From Ooceraea biroi (taxonomy: Eukaryota; Arthropoda; Insecta; Hymenoptera; Formicidae), in NCBI RefSeq assembly GCF_003672135.1, contig NC_039510.1:7254001-7318000 (forward strand): a DNA stretch of 64,000 bases. The letters run 5' to 3'. The translations under genes were made by a program, and so were the position numbers. The notes under the pieces are model-generated. The model saw only the letters and a program-made list of their open reading frames with translations. It ran no database searches and was not told where the DNA came from. Below are positions 24,931 to 37,594 of this stretch, one piece after another; within the stretch, counting starts at the first letter, position 1, and each line of letters opens with the position of its first letter.

Positions 24931-26902
24931 CTTTTCAATTGTGAGGATTCTACCATAATTTTAGCACAAGAAACATAGGGATGGTCCGCCCGCCATTTCT
25001 CGGCGCGTCGGAAAAGCATAAATTTTGCCGAGAGATGTCTACATAGATTTTTCTCTCTTTTCTTCTCTTTCTTTTGCGAATATATAAAATCTCGCATTAA
25101 AGTGTAGCACGGTGTAACCGTCGCACTAGCTGACTGGCACTCGGCCAGGCCACTTTTCTTTGGCAAAAGAGCGTGAATGAGAAGCGGATAATCAAATTAT
25201 ATAATACAACGAAAATGTAAAAGGGAAAAGAGAGAAATGAGAGCACTCTATGATAATAGTACTGCTTGTATTTGTATTTTAAAGAGGTGATACCGCAATA
25301 ATATTATAATTCGCCGGCAAACGCTACACGTATATGATGTGTTGACACGTTATTTGTAACTTTATTTTGCAGATAAATGATAGTTTATAACTATCTATAC
25401 TAGGATAAAATTCTACTGCAAATAATATTGATCTTGTAATATAAATATTTAAATATTATATTGTTCCTAAGTTTTAACTATAACTGTGCTGCAATGCAGT
25501 ATTATGACATTATACAAGTCTTTTAAGCATTACGCAATGCCACAAACCATATTTAAATAAAACTGCTCTCTTTCCTGTCTTTCCGGCCTTTCTTTTTTTT
25601 CTCTCCCTCTCTCTTTCTACTCCTTACTTCTCTTCTCACTCTCTCTTACCCCTATCTTGCACTCTCTCCCTTTCCCTCTCTATTACCCTCTTTAATATGT
25701 CCTTCTTCCACTACTTTCTCAGTTTCTACAAATTTTCTATGATTCGGAATTATTACGTAAATGATAGGTTTCGATATGCGTATATCGTTATATAAAAGTA
25801 GGTCATGATAAGTGCCGCTTCCCATGAAACATTAATTAGGTAATTACCGGCAATTAATTGCACCTTCTGAGCGCGTAATGCATCTTTTGCCTAGCAGCGG
25901 CATAATATGCGTCGATCAGAATCTAGTAAATAAAATCATAAATGTTTAATTAAATACAGTATTGGGAACTCTTTGTTCCAATTTCCGTTTCGCATTGCAA
26001 AAACAAGAATCGTTAATACAACGCATTAAGCAAAATTATATATTTCAATTGATCTCTAAATGGGGCAAAATAGATATATTGGGTTGTATTATATATTCGT
26101 CCCGTGTGTGCGTGTGTTTATTTAGTATTTTTATTTATAAATAAATATTGATTTTAGAAACAATTAAAGCACAACAAGACAAATATAATATGTTATAACT
26201 TAATATTTCAAGAATAATTTCTTGCGATAGCTTTCAAAAGATAATTATTCATCAAGTCTGCGCTGTGAAAGATCTTTGTAGAACCAAAAAGATGGATCAA
26301 ATCGATATTTGCTTAATAGACAAGAATTTTTTATATATCTTGCAACTTGTTTGTTGATTTTAACAGATAAGTTATAATTACAGTGGAGAAATGAAAAACT
26401 GAAGTTTGATGCGCGAAACTCTTTACCATCGACTTTAATTATCAGCTGCTGCAATGTTGCAATATTGCATGAAGAAAATAAAAAACAACTTGATGCGTTT
26501 CTCCTCGATGAGATTCTTCCTTCGCACTTTTTCGATACTTGAAACTTTCATAATTAACTCGAGATGTCACCACGCAATTACTTAAAATTCCCTACATAAG
26601 AACTACTTGTAAAGATTAATTACTGCTCTACGCAATTACTTAAAATACTTGGAATCGGAAGCAAGACCAGAGCTTTTTGTTTAAAAGTGTTTATTAACTA
26701 CCATAATACCGTAAACGCCGCTGGTTTGTGTAGATCTCTTACGTTTTTTACGTTTTTGCTGCGACAATTACGTTAAAAGTAAGAAGAGCCATTTTTCCGC
26801 ATAGTTGAAATTAAATGAATTTTTCGTCTGCGCACAACGATTATTTAAATTTCAAATTTGAAGGCATTTCGTAGTAGAAATGTAAATCGCGCACTCTCGC
26901 GT

Positions 26903-27004
26903 GATTTGTCTGATTAACGAATTTTACTCCGATTAAATAAAAATTCGTTCTATGATTTGTTCGATTAATGAATTTTACACCGATTAATTAAAAATTCGTT
27001 CTAT
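26903..27004. repeat. Tandem duplication, 51-bp unit
   Basis: Two adjacent copies of a 51-base unit begin GATTTGT at 26903 and 26954 and end in AAAATTCGTTCTAT. They differ at only a handful of positions. Confidence 0.85.
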
Positions 27005-27335
27005 TCAGTATTAATTATTCTATTAATTTTATAGATCCATCTGAAAGCGAATTCTTATCGCGTATCGTAATATCTCATACGTAAAAACGTAGTGCGTTCC
27101 ACGATTCGCAAACGTTTCATTACATGAAACGTTTTTGCGAAGAAGATATTTCGGCGGTTTCTTTTCACGACGCACGCATATCCCGTATCGCGAGAAACAA
27201 TTTTAGATTAAAAATAATAGACGAACTGAACTTTTAGAAACAGTAAATTTAACTCCAGACTTTAATGTTACCGATACGGAAAGGCACTATCGATCGACTG
27301 ACAATTTTTTCGTATTGCGCAATATCTGAATTTCA

Positions 27336-27336
<1 letters not shown>

Positions 27337-27383
<47 letters not shown>

Positions 27384-27421
27384 ACACACGCACACACACG
27401 CACACACACACACACACACAC
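27337..27421. repeat. Compound CA/CG microsatellite
   Basis: CA units surround a (CG) run and interspersed CACG units. It produces long Cys/Val or His/Thr frames on the two strands that are not genes. Confidence 0.95.
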
Positions 27422-29099
27422 GTGACATAATAAAAAGTAATAAATAAAAATAAACATATCCGAAAAATTTAAAAAATGCGTAGACAAATGAATGTATAAA
27501 ATGTATGAAACGATTAAATAATAATAAATGTAGAAGAAAAAATAGATGTAATGTCAATTACGAGATTATCTACTTCTCTGTATGACGTTTGTCAGGTATA
27601 ACAATCGAGATGTAACAATCGAAATATACCTATATCGTACAGAAAATATTATGTCTTGCTGCATTTCCTCCATGCTGTATTTTCAACGTTATTGTTTTTA
27701 TTAAAATTCGGTTCAGGATAAGAGTCGATATCTCTCTAAAAGAAGACACGAGCTTCCCTCTGGATACGATAATAAATAAACGATACGAGATGGTTAAAGA
27801 AAGCCAAAATGCTTTCTTACGTGCCACAATGAGTGTAATCTTGCGTCCGCAGCTCCTGTAGCTCTTATTATAAGGGTACACCATGGGCTCCGACAAATGA
27901 AATTACGCGAAGAAAGAATCTTATTACGATCGCTCTTGAAACTTGAAGGAAATTGAATTATCGCGTGATCCATCCCGCCTATTACGTTGCAAATTCAATC
28001 TTTGTTATCAAAAATCGCTCGGCAAATCGAATTCATAAAAGTCATTTCAATGAAATTATGATGTAATATATTTCAATCATATATATGTAAAAGGATAATT
28101 GCGAAATGAATGATAACTAAATGGCTTGCATGCAATTTTTATGTCTGACGATACTCAATATTTATGGGAATTACGTTTACGCGTATAATTATACAAGATG
28201 AATAAAACTCTATTGTTATATTATGCGTGACAAATGTATTTATTATATATAAGTTTACAATGAATTCTCCACGTGCTTCTTTATCTGGCTCACCGTGCGA
28301 TCACGAACCGTAATTTATTTAGCAAAATGCCGATGTAAATGGCGCGTTTCCCGGTTAATTCGATTTTATATGTTGAACGCGCGCGTACGGGCACACACTT
28401 AACGTTAATCTATCTCCAGCAAACAGGAAGCAGTAATTCCTTTCGGATAGCTTGAACAAACTGCGCTCCACGGCGCGGCGGGTGAAATTTATTAAGCTGC
28501 GCATAATTATATTCTTGAACCTAAGTTCATTATTCCATTTTTGTTTACAGAGAAAACAACGTCGGAACAATGTCACGAAGTTGCAACAAACGATTGTTCG
28601 ACCAGAAATTCTTGCGTAGCGATTTCGAAGATCATTAATCAATGCAGCTAGAATTTATTCGTGTTTTCACGAAAGTAAAGTCTAAATTTAAAGTGGACAA
28701 AGAGACAAGACCATTCGGCATCCTCGCTCGATCGAACCGAGCCGTTTTCGAGAATCCTACCCAAAATCGCGTTCGGGAAAGCCACACGCTGAACACATCC
28801 CCCTTAATGCAACCTTAATGCAATGATCGTTTGCATAGATTAAACGCAAAATAAAAAGCTGGAGAATCCTGCGATCCATAGTGCCAGTGTTCCAACCAAA
28901 ACGTACTTCCGTAAAGATGCATCAATATTGAAAAGTGGAAATTGGATCTCCGGGATCCAAACGGCCTGGAGAAGTAATCACGATCGGTACGTGCATCCGC
29001 CACTGTCGCGTCCGGGACACTTTCGGTCCATCTCGATCAAGTTACAGCTTTTCCCATGATCGGTATCAGCAAACAGATTTGCCGCGCACCATTCGCGAG

Positions 29100-29420
29100 G
29101 TTCAATAATCATTAATCGCTTTATTTGCAAACGCCTCGCGCGAACCGTCCAACGGGAAGATCGTGCAAAGTACTTTTACGCGGTACGCGTTCAGGACGGC
29201 GGGGTCGCGCACATTTTCATTCATCGTTTCCGGCACACCGCGTCGCAAACGGATGTTCAGCGGACGCGGATGAGATGCCGACGATTCGACCGGCGCCGCG
29301 GATCAGGTCGCACTGTCTTTCGACGAAAGAGAGAGAGCCGTCTGTTTCCGACACCCTCCGCTAGCGGCGTCGCGGTCGGTGAAAACAACCCCTGTGGATG
29401 AGCCTCGGTACTGCCGAACG
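29100..29420. other. CpG-rich patch in AT-rich intergenic DNA
   Basis: This stretch of about 320 bases is distinctly GC-rich and CpG-dense (for example GACCGGCGCCGCGG and CGCTAGCGGCGTCGCGGTCG) compared with its flanks. It lies about 8 kb upstream of the Octbeta2R-like start codon. It could be a distal promoter or 5' exon, but no splice site or core promoter was identified. Confidence 0.3.
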
Positions 29421-30025
29421 TTCATTCCGATCAGAGCTTTACTTGAAAATTTAATGATTAATAATGCATTGCGAACATTAATAATCACGACGATAGCCCC
29501 TGAAGAGGGTCTCAAGATTACTCTTACAGCTTCAATTTTCTATTTGAAATTTGCGCGTATTAAGCGCGTTGTACTCTTGGTGTACGTATAAAGATATGAG
29601 TTTTATCACGCGAGGATGCAAACATTTGCTTGCTACGTCAAAAGCGAAGAGTTTCCAAAATCCCACCGAGTGAAACCACGCAAAGAAACGACGATGATGG
29701 AAGCGATCTTGGAAGTTTACGATGCTCGTTGCATCGTTCAGAGAGGCGAGTCCCTCGGGGGCCAGAGAGAGAGAGTAGTGATAAACTACGATCAGCGTGT
29801 AAATAGCTTTCACTCCGCCACGCAAACTAGACGAGAGAGGGATGATAAATCAACTCTGAAAATTTCTCAAGTATTTGCATATTCCCGGACGGAAAGCGTC
29901 GGGAGCATTACCGAGTGCACCAACTTTCGAGGTAACTGTAATTCGCGGAGTAAAGCTTGCGAATTCAAGCGCTAAAAGTAATACAATCTTAAAGATATCG
30001 CGATGCGAGTCAATAATTTAACTGT

Positions 30026-30094
30026 CCAAGAGATTTCTCGTGTTAGCTTAGAAAAGAGAGAAGTTGACTGTCGCCAACACGAGAAATCTCTCGG
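30026..30094 (-). other. Hairpin with 22-bp stem
   Basis: Arms 30026-30047 and 30073-30094 are near-perfect reverse complements around a 25-base loop. On the minus strand the two differences become G-U wobble pairs, so the RNA would be fully paired over 22 positions. On the plus strand they would be A-C mismatches. This resembles a small-RNA precursor stem but is shorter than a typical miRNA hairpin. Confidence 0.4.
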
Positions 30095-30851
30095 AAATTT
30101 GTCATTATTAATGGATAGACAATAAGCAAGAAATTTCTTACCGCTAAACAATGAAGATTTAATTTGCATTTAATTGATTTGCATTTTCGCAAGTCTTTTA
30201 GCGCAAATTATTGGAAACTCTTTGAAGGGGACAAGTTTCTCCCGCAACAGAAAACGAGAAGAAAGAGAGAAATTCTGTATCGTGCACACGAGCGTGTTCC
30301 TATTTACATAAGATCGCAACGTGTAACGCCTATGATATTAGCGTTAAAGTGTGTATCTAGATATTCTAGATGCGAAATATGCGTCAAGGCATGCGAGCAA
30401 ACTTCTCTCAAGGCGTCGTAGCGTCATATCGCACGAACAACTTTGCAACAACTCTGTGCACTGTGCAGTACGAGCAACTGTGAACATTTGACGGACATTA
30501 CGATGTGTGGTGTTGGTATTATCCTGATTGTTTCGGCGAATAACGGGCGAAAGTTAGCGCCTCGGTAACTCGGTTATGTGTTCAAATGATTCAAAGTAGA
30601 CTATGTATTTCCTGAAACCACATTAATCAGTCATCACCAATTACAGTAATGATGCTTAAAATGATCAAAGGATGTGATAAAAAACTTGTTGAAAATTTTA
30701 ACTTCTCTTAAATGGAAAAATTCTCGAAAACCTAAATTTAGGAAAAATATGCAACTTTTACATTACACGAACGTCCAAATTTTTCAGCATTTAAATAACT
30801 CTGAGGATTATTTTATTGTTGATGAGTTATATAATTATATTTCTTATGTTT

Positions 30852-30852
<1 letters not shown>

Positions 30853-30904
<52 letters not shown>
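30853..30904. repeat. GA dinucleotide microsatellite
   Basis: About 25 uninterrupted AG units, encoding an artificial Arg-Glu run in one frame. Confidence 0.95.
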
Positions 30905-30907
<3 letters not shown>

Positions 30908-33900
30908 AAAAAAAGAAAAGATATTGAAAATGATAAAAAGATGTGAATAATATTTAATATTAGAAATTAGTAAATAATATATTAGAAATTAAGAATTAAT
31001 TCTAGGAATAGGAATTGTCAATTAACCTCGCCATTGACAAAATCAGCAATGTATGCACCAGAACGAGGCTCTTATGTACATAATCGATGCGGGATGGCCC
31101 ACTGTGGCGTGTGTTCTACTCTCACCATCGTCCTCGTCCGCGATTCATCGAGTTGGTCGATAGTCGACCTTGTCGACTTGAGGAACGTGACATTACGTCA
31201 CGAAATCGTCACCGGAAACGCATAAATTACGGATGATCGCCTCGTCTTCTTTTTTAAATTTAGCTTTCAACTCAGATAAAGAGGAATTGTGGTCTTTGTG
31301 CAAGATTTATGAATATCCCATTGTGCAGCTGAGGATATAAATGATCAGATGGACAACATTATCGTGTGCATTGAATGCGAAAGTGAATCAATGATATTAG
31401 AAAGCATCGGCAAATTATCCAGCCATGCAAAAACTTGAAAAGAATATGCTTCTTTCTAAATAAAAGGACATTCTTTAATTTATCGATCACCGATTGCGAA
31501 AATCCCTTTGTTTTATTATAACCATCATGAGGAAAGCGTGGATTTATCCGTGGAAAACTGCTCTGTTATCATTTGTGGGAAGAAAGGAAAGAAGGAAACT
31601 TCATTTCCATCGATTGCATAAAACTCTTTGAGAAACTTATTTTCATAGCAATAAATTCATTCTGAGATCTTTTAGTTAGTATTGTATGAAAATTGTCACC
31701 CTCAATGAGATTATAATTAAATAGAGTTGAAGTCTGTTTCGTATCGTATGGTAACGATTGAGAAACCTTTACGTGGGTTTTACTTTTGCGATCGTCGATA
31801 TAATGGACATCGAAGCAATAGACGCATGTCGATTCAGGTGGTTAACCACGTAAAACGTGAATTTGATTTATTGTATAATAGTATTATTATTGCAATAGTA
31901 TTTAAAGTATAGGGAAATGCAGAAAATTATGAGATTGTAAAAGCTATTATATTATAATAAAGCTATTACAACAAAACAATTAATGTTACAATGAGATTCA
32001 AAACATCAAAACTATTATTAAAAATAATTATCAAAAAAATAAGATAAGAAGATAAAATAAATAAAATTTATTATTACATCAAATACAAACACTTTATCTT
32101 CCTCACAAACACATTATTGGAATTGTCTGTCGGTAAAATCAGGCCCTTCTTTAGTCAAAAATTTCTTTCTCAGAAATTTATTCAACAAAACTCATAAATA
32201 AATTACATAATGAGATATTTTTAAATATTAAGATTCTGATATATGAAATTGAGTGATTAAGCGATGTTATCTACTCTAATTATTTAAAAAATAATGTAAT
32301 TTTTAAATGTAATTTTGGGTAAATTTGATGAAAATTCTAAGATCGATGTTTAATTTCATTTATTTATTCCATAATTTAGCATTTTCTCGCAATATTAAAT
32401 AACGTCCTAAGTTTTATACAGGAATATCAATCAAGAGATTGATTAGAGCACTTAACGTAAGGAAAAGAAACTGTTTGATGATCTTAACTGCATTATATAT
32501 ATATATATATATATATGCCACGATGTTAATTAGAAAACATTCCTTTTGTTTATAATTAATTTTGATGGCTTTACGCGCGAAATACGATGAAACTTTGCTT
32601 TGACGGTAGATGTATGTGCCATATTAATTAAACGCGCGCTAAAGTGGCGATGGCTTGGCGATCAAACTTTGAAATTCCGATTTTAATTTCGTACAACATC
32701 ATGTGCATTGCACACAACGGTGAACCGCACATATTCGAAGGAACCTGAATTATTCGGAATTATTCGAGACGCGTGCGCCTCGAAAAGTTTCGAACCCTGT
32801 CGTTATCGGCTTTTCCTTTTTTTCTTATCAGATTTTTCTGCTGGGACTTGTCCTCGTTTTACGAATACTACGCAGCTGATACAGGACCGCAAAGTTTTCG
32901 GCCAAGTTTCGCTCGAGAATCGAGAGTAAATTTCGTCAAACGCGCGATAACTTCAACGTAAGTACCACAATCTTGTAAGAAATATCTCAATATAAATTTT
33001 ACAATTTACAGACAGATATATTTCATATAAAAGATGTTAATATTTCTTTCAAGTACTGGTGTAATTTTTATTTTAGATTTTTCGAATAGACAATTTTATG
33101 AAGTAACAAGGCGAGCTGAGCAAAGTCTGGAGGTCGTCTCCACAAACTGTAAGTTTTAATGAAGCACACGTGCAAGATATTCCTCTTGTTGCGTTATTTT
33201 TACCGCAGAGATTGGTCAATAATCCCTATCTTTGGTTTCGAAGGTCGCAATAATATTTTATTGTGCTTATCCAGTGCATGCTTCTGAATGCTCACGCATT
33301 CACGGGTAAAACCGTCGAATAAAATGGTAAATTAATTTTTGAGATATTAAAAAGAAATGCGATTTCGACAAATGAAAACGTACCTATGCTGCTGATATAA
33401 CTGCTCACGGAAATACAAGTAGAGCATTTAAATTTTTTTATCATCTTATATGATTATCATTTTATATGATTATCATTTTATATAAGCTATATTTTTATTT
33501 GATATGTAATATAAATACGACAATCGTTGTACCCTATAACATTTCACTAATTTTTCTGAAATTGCGCTGATAGCGTATCAATAAATAAAAGAGACCTGAA
33601 CATTTTTATCTCGACCTTTTCCATTCATGACTGGTCCTTAGAAAATATCTGAAGCGTATATGCATGAACGCAGTCGCCCGTGTTACGATGCGTCGGAGAG
33701 CCGCTCCGGGCGAGTTGGAAAAATCCGAGACCAGCATCGAAATCAGGACGGCGGCATCGGCTGCGTGTCCCACATTTCCCCAGTCTCGTTTTTTTCGAGG
33801 AGCCAGTAAATATGAAAAAAAGCAGAGAAAGACATTTTGCCTCTTTGAATTATTTCGAGATGGAGAGATCTCTTGCGTAAATTACAGGCCAGAAAATACA

Positions 33901-34099
33901 AGAAACAATAAAAAGATAAAATCCGGTTACAAGTGAAAGAAAACAGAAGAGAGAGAGAGAGAGAGAAATTAAATTCTCCGATATTACATTAAGTGCGCAA
34001 ATTCGCGCTTGTTTGAATTCTCAATTCGGTGCTTGTTTGACAAAATTGAATCTTTATTTACAAAAATATAAATATAATAAAAATGTCAATCTCTCTATT

Positions 34100-34230
34100 C
34101 GAAATATTCGCCATCATTTTCTAATACTTTTCTACATCCATCGAGCAGCTGCTGAATTTTCTCTCGAAAACGAGAAAGTAAATAAAGCTCAATTTCTTGA
34201 AAAAAAATCATCGAATTAAGTTTTGCGCAT
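34100..34230 (-). pseudogene. Possible mariner transposase C-terminal relic
   Basis: On the minus strand the frames read pieces such as QLLDGCRKVLENDGEYFE followed by a stop. This resembles the last residues of mariner-type transposases, where a Trp/Cys-Arg-basic helix precedes a GxYF end. No other part of an element, TIR or target duplication was found nearby, so this is weak. Confidence 0.25.
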
Positions 34231-34320
34231 CTAATATTTTTAATAATAACAAACACGGTATCTCAGATATAATGAACAAACAAGGATGAAAAGCGCTCGT
34301 GTGTAGTTAAGACTTTCGAC

Positions 34321-34343
34321 GGGGAGAGAGAGAGAGAGAGAGG

Positions 34344-34385
<42 letters not shown>

Positions 34386-34387
34386 GA
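34321..34387. repeat. GA microsatellite with GGG interruptions
   Basis: An imperfect (GA)n tract of about 67 bases. Confidence 0.95.
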
Positions 34388-35575
34388 CTATAGCTGGATC
34401 TTCGCTGGAGAAGGGTTTAATCGGATCGCTTTCGTCAACTTGAGACGAGGCGAATATTCCATCGTGTTGCACGTCCATCCACGTCTATTCACGTCGACTA
34501 GGCAGCATCTTCGAGAACATCCCGACGTTTGATAGGTACACGAATCGGTAGGCAAACATTTGGCTTGCTTCGGGGGCAATATCATATTAACCCAGTTTCA
34601 TTTCCGCAAATTAATCGTTGGTCCTCTTATCACGATGGAGATGCTACCGCGTTTCCATCATATTCGCGCAATTCGTGTAATTAATAATTCGTTACCGCGC
34701 GATTCATGTTGGAAGAACATCGTCGAGAGAATAGAAATTATTGTATATGACACATCTTCGTTTACTTTAAAGGCAAGTGATACGATATATCAGTTCATTC
34801 GCGCGTTTGCTAATTCTCGAACGGTAAACACACAAAAGCATAAACGTGCATCTCGATGTGTTGCAGTTGCCTGCATTCGGCAACAATGGCGAGAAGCTAT
34901 TGTTCCTCATGTTAAAGAGGCGTTACAGTTTGAGTACCCATGAAATCTTGACAAGCTTTCTGAAACGAGAAACGTCGCGTCTAGAAACATCTAGAAATCT
35001 CGCAAATAGCGCGAATTTTACAGCTTTATATCTAATAGAAAAAGATTTTGTGAAGAAATATTATTACACGTTTGAATTTTTATTTTAGGGAAAATGGATA
35101 AAGAAGTAAACGTGACGGTACGTTTAATGGAATAAGTGGCAAATTATAAGAAAAATGCAAAATTTTTTTAAAACATTGTTATTAATTTTCTACACGTATA
35201 CATATTCACATCTTTTTAGTCACAAACGCAATCAGTCGAATTACATACAATCGCGTTCTATTCCCATACGACCGACGCAGCATTCACACACGCATACATA
35301 TTCTTCTGTCGCGTCGTCGCATTGAAAATACATCTCGCAAATACGTTACGCATTAGGCTTTTGTTATGCAGAATGCGTGGTCGCAGGCAACTTTTTCAGG
35401 ATGAATACAACTAATGAGTCGCGTTTTGCAATTTAATGTCCCCGTTGTAGCACGGGCAAGCGGTAAGTTATGACATTATCTTTTAATCTTCTTCAAAATG
35501 AGCAATTTAATGCATTAATAGGAATATTTAATGTTTAGAAAGAGAAAAAAATATATGATTAAAAAATATCTTTCC

Positions 35576-35623
35576 ACGTGTGGATTTGAAACATGTGGAT
35601 TTGAAACGTGTGGATTTGAAACA
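35576..35623. repeat. 15-bp minisatellite, three copies
   Basis: Three consecutive copies of ACGTGTGGATTTGAA with one alternating base (ACG/ACA). Confidence 0.9.
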
Positions 35624-36210
35624 TGTACTCAAGAATCCTTAATATCGTATATATTTTAATAATTACCTCCATGATTTTGATTATAATCTAGTTAATAACA
35701 AATATTATATAATAAAATATGAAATATTCGTTATCACACGAATTGTTTCGACTACCTGAAGTAAATACATGAAAAGGGATATGTCGATATACATGTAGAA
35801 AAAGAAGGGAATAAGGATATGTTTATCTTTATTACTTTGCCTAATAAGTATTGCAATATTTTGTCGCAATTTCGTTCAGGAATTAGACGTCACGATTTAC
35901 AGAAATCGCGTTAAAGTAAATATAGTCGCGTAACTTGGCTGCTGCATGCGTGTGACCACGCATCCAAAATAACCGCAATCATGAACATTTGCAAGATACT
36001 TCGATCTCGAGATATCGATCTAGAATCTAGGAAACTTGCGCGCCCGTAACAAGTTTTTCTTCTTTTGCGCTATTGTCATTAAAATACTACGTGTTACGTT
36101 CCGCATCATAAATACGAATTTTTGTCCAAAACTCATTTTGAACAACTGATAATTCACATATCAAAGTGCCTTAATTTTATTTTTGAAATATATTTATATA
36201 TGTATGCGTA

Positions 36211-36214
<4 letters not shown>

Positions 36215-36276
<62 letters not shown>
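36215..36276. repeat. CA dinucleotide microsatellite
   Basis: About 30 uninterrupted CA units. Confidence 0.95.
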
Positions 36277-36282
<6 letters not shown>

Positions 36283-36855
36283 ATTTTCCAATTTTGTTGT
36301 GAATTGTGGATCGTTCAAAATGGCTTTTTCCTCACGATAAAATCGCTTTGCCAGCATGGTTGTTACCGCTAGATTTTCATCAGCCAATTTAACGCTGGGA
36401 ACGGCCTGTAAACATCGATTTACAACGTTGCACATTACATTATATTAGGGCACTAACCGACTTTATACGCAGCCTAATAGATACGTGATATACGACATAT
36501 GAATCGAGCCGACGAACAATCTCGTAGCGATTTTAAATTCCGCTGATTATCTTATTAGAAAACAAATAAAATATTGTCACTTATATATATAAAAATTGTC
36601 AGAAATCCACTAGCGTATTTGTTTGTACTAATACACAAATTTACAATTTTTACTAATGCAAAATAATTCAATATTTTTACAGATCGTAATTGTTAAAGAC
36701 GGATACGTCTACGATATTATCCGCGCACTCGTTCGTACTTACATTAGTGATTGTTCTGCACTCTGAAGTATACATATCTATATACGTGTATCGTCGTTTT
36801 TTATCCATTAGGATTAGATGATGCTTTAAAGAAAGAAACAGATTGTAGATAAGTC

Positions 36856-37594
36856 TAGTGATGGATTCAAGACAAGACAAGACAAGAATCGAACATTCTT
36901 GTCTTGATCTTTTAAAATCAAGAATTACTACGTCTTGATCTTGATATTCAATTATCTTGATTCTTCTTGATTCTTGCAAGAATCTTGCAAGATTCTTGAT
37001 ATTTTTATAATATCTATAAATATTAATATTGTTATTATTAAAATATAAAATATTGTATTGCTGGTAAAAGTAGATATGAATATCAAATATTAAATATACT
37101 TAAATAAAAATACACATTTTATTGGCCACACTATAAAATAATTGATTAAATTATAAATTTGGACTGTATAAGCTGCATAGTTGTTAAAGAAATTAATGCT
37201 CAACTTTATAATTTTAATATTAATACTCGTATTACTTGTTACTTTTTAATCAAGTCTATAATTTTAGAAATATAATCTAATCTAAAAAGTTTTAATTATT
37301 TTTCAACATAATCTATAGAAAAAATATATTAAATTACTTCTTTCAAAATCTTCAATGATATTTTGTTAATTGTATATTCCAGGTTAATTGTATGTTCAAA
37401 ATTAAAAATGAATCGGATTAGATTTAATTTCAGTTGTCAAGAATCAAGAATCTTGATTGATTTTTCTTGATTTTAAAGTATAAATCTTGTCTTGTCTCGC
37501 TTTTATCAAATGCAAAAAATTGATATTCTTGTCTTGAAAATTCAAGACAAGACAAGACAAGATCTTGAAGTTCTTGTCTTATCGTCCATCACTA
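36856..37594 (+). mobile_element. TAGTGATGGA-ended non-autonomous element
   Basis: This 739-bp element begins TAGTGATGGATTCAAGACAA and ends in GTCCATCACTA, an inverted terminal repeat of about nine bases. Inside each end are many copies of AAGACA and CAAGAATCTTG, giving extended inverted and direct repetition. The centre is AT-rich and has no coding capacity. A second, reversed copy is truncated by the start of the window (1-320). The termini look hAT-like. An 8-bp flanking duplication is only partial (AGATAAGT against AGATAACA, if one more base is counted in the element), so superfamily assignment is uncertain. Confidence 0.65.

Larger units (their letters stand above)
24929..36214. other. 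Intergenic stretch between the two receptors
   Basis: No conserved coding exon was recognised. It contains the tandem repeats, hairpin, CpG-rich patch and possible transposase relic listed separately, within otherwise AT-rich sequence. Open frames at 29616-29975 and 34560-34943 are the longest but show no known domain. Confidence 0.5.

Noticed and set aside
27110..27145. Palindrome AACGTTTCATTACATGAAACGTT-like, 16-base arms, as an operator or terminator
   Set aside because: Short palindromes of this kind are common in AT-rich DNA and nothing nearby gives it a role.
27287..27557. Cys/Val-rich open frames on the minus strand
   Set aside because: They are produced by the CA/CG microsatellite.
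34560..34943. 127-codon plus-strand open frame
   Set aside because: No recognisable domain and no splice or promoter support; kept only as part of the intergenic stretch.
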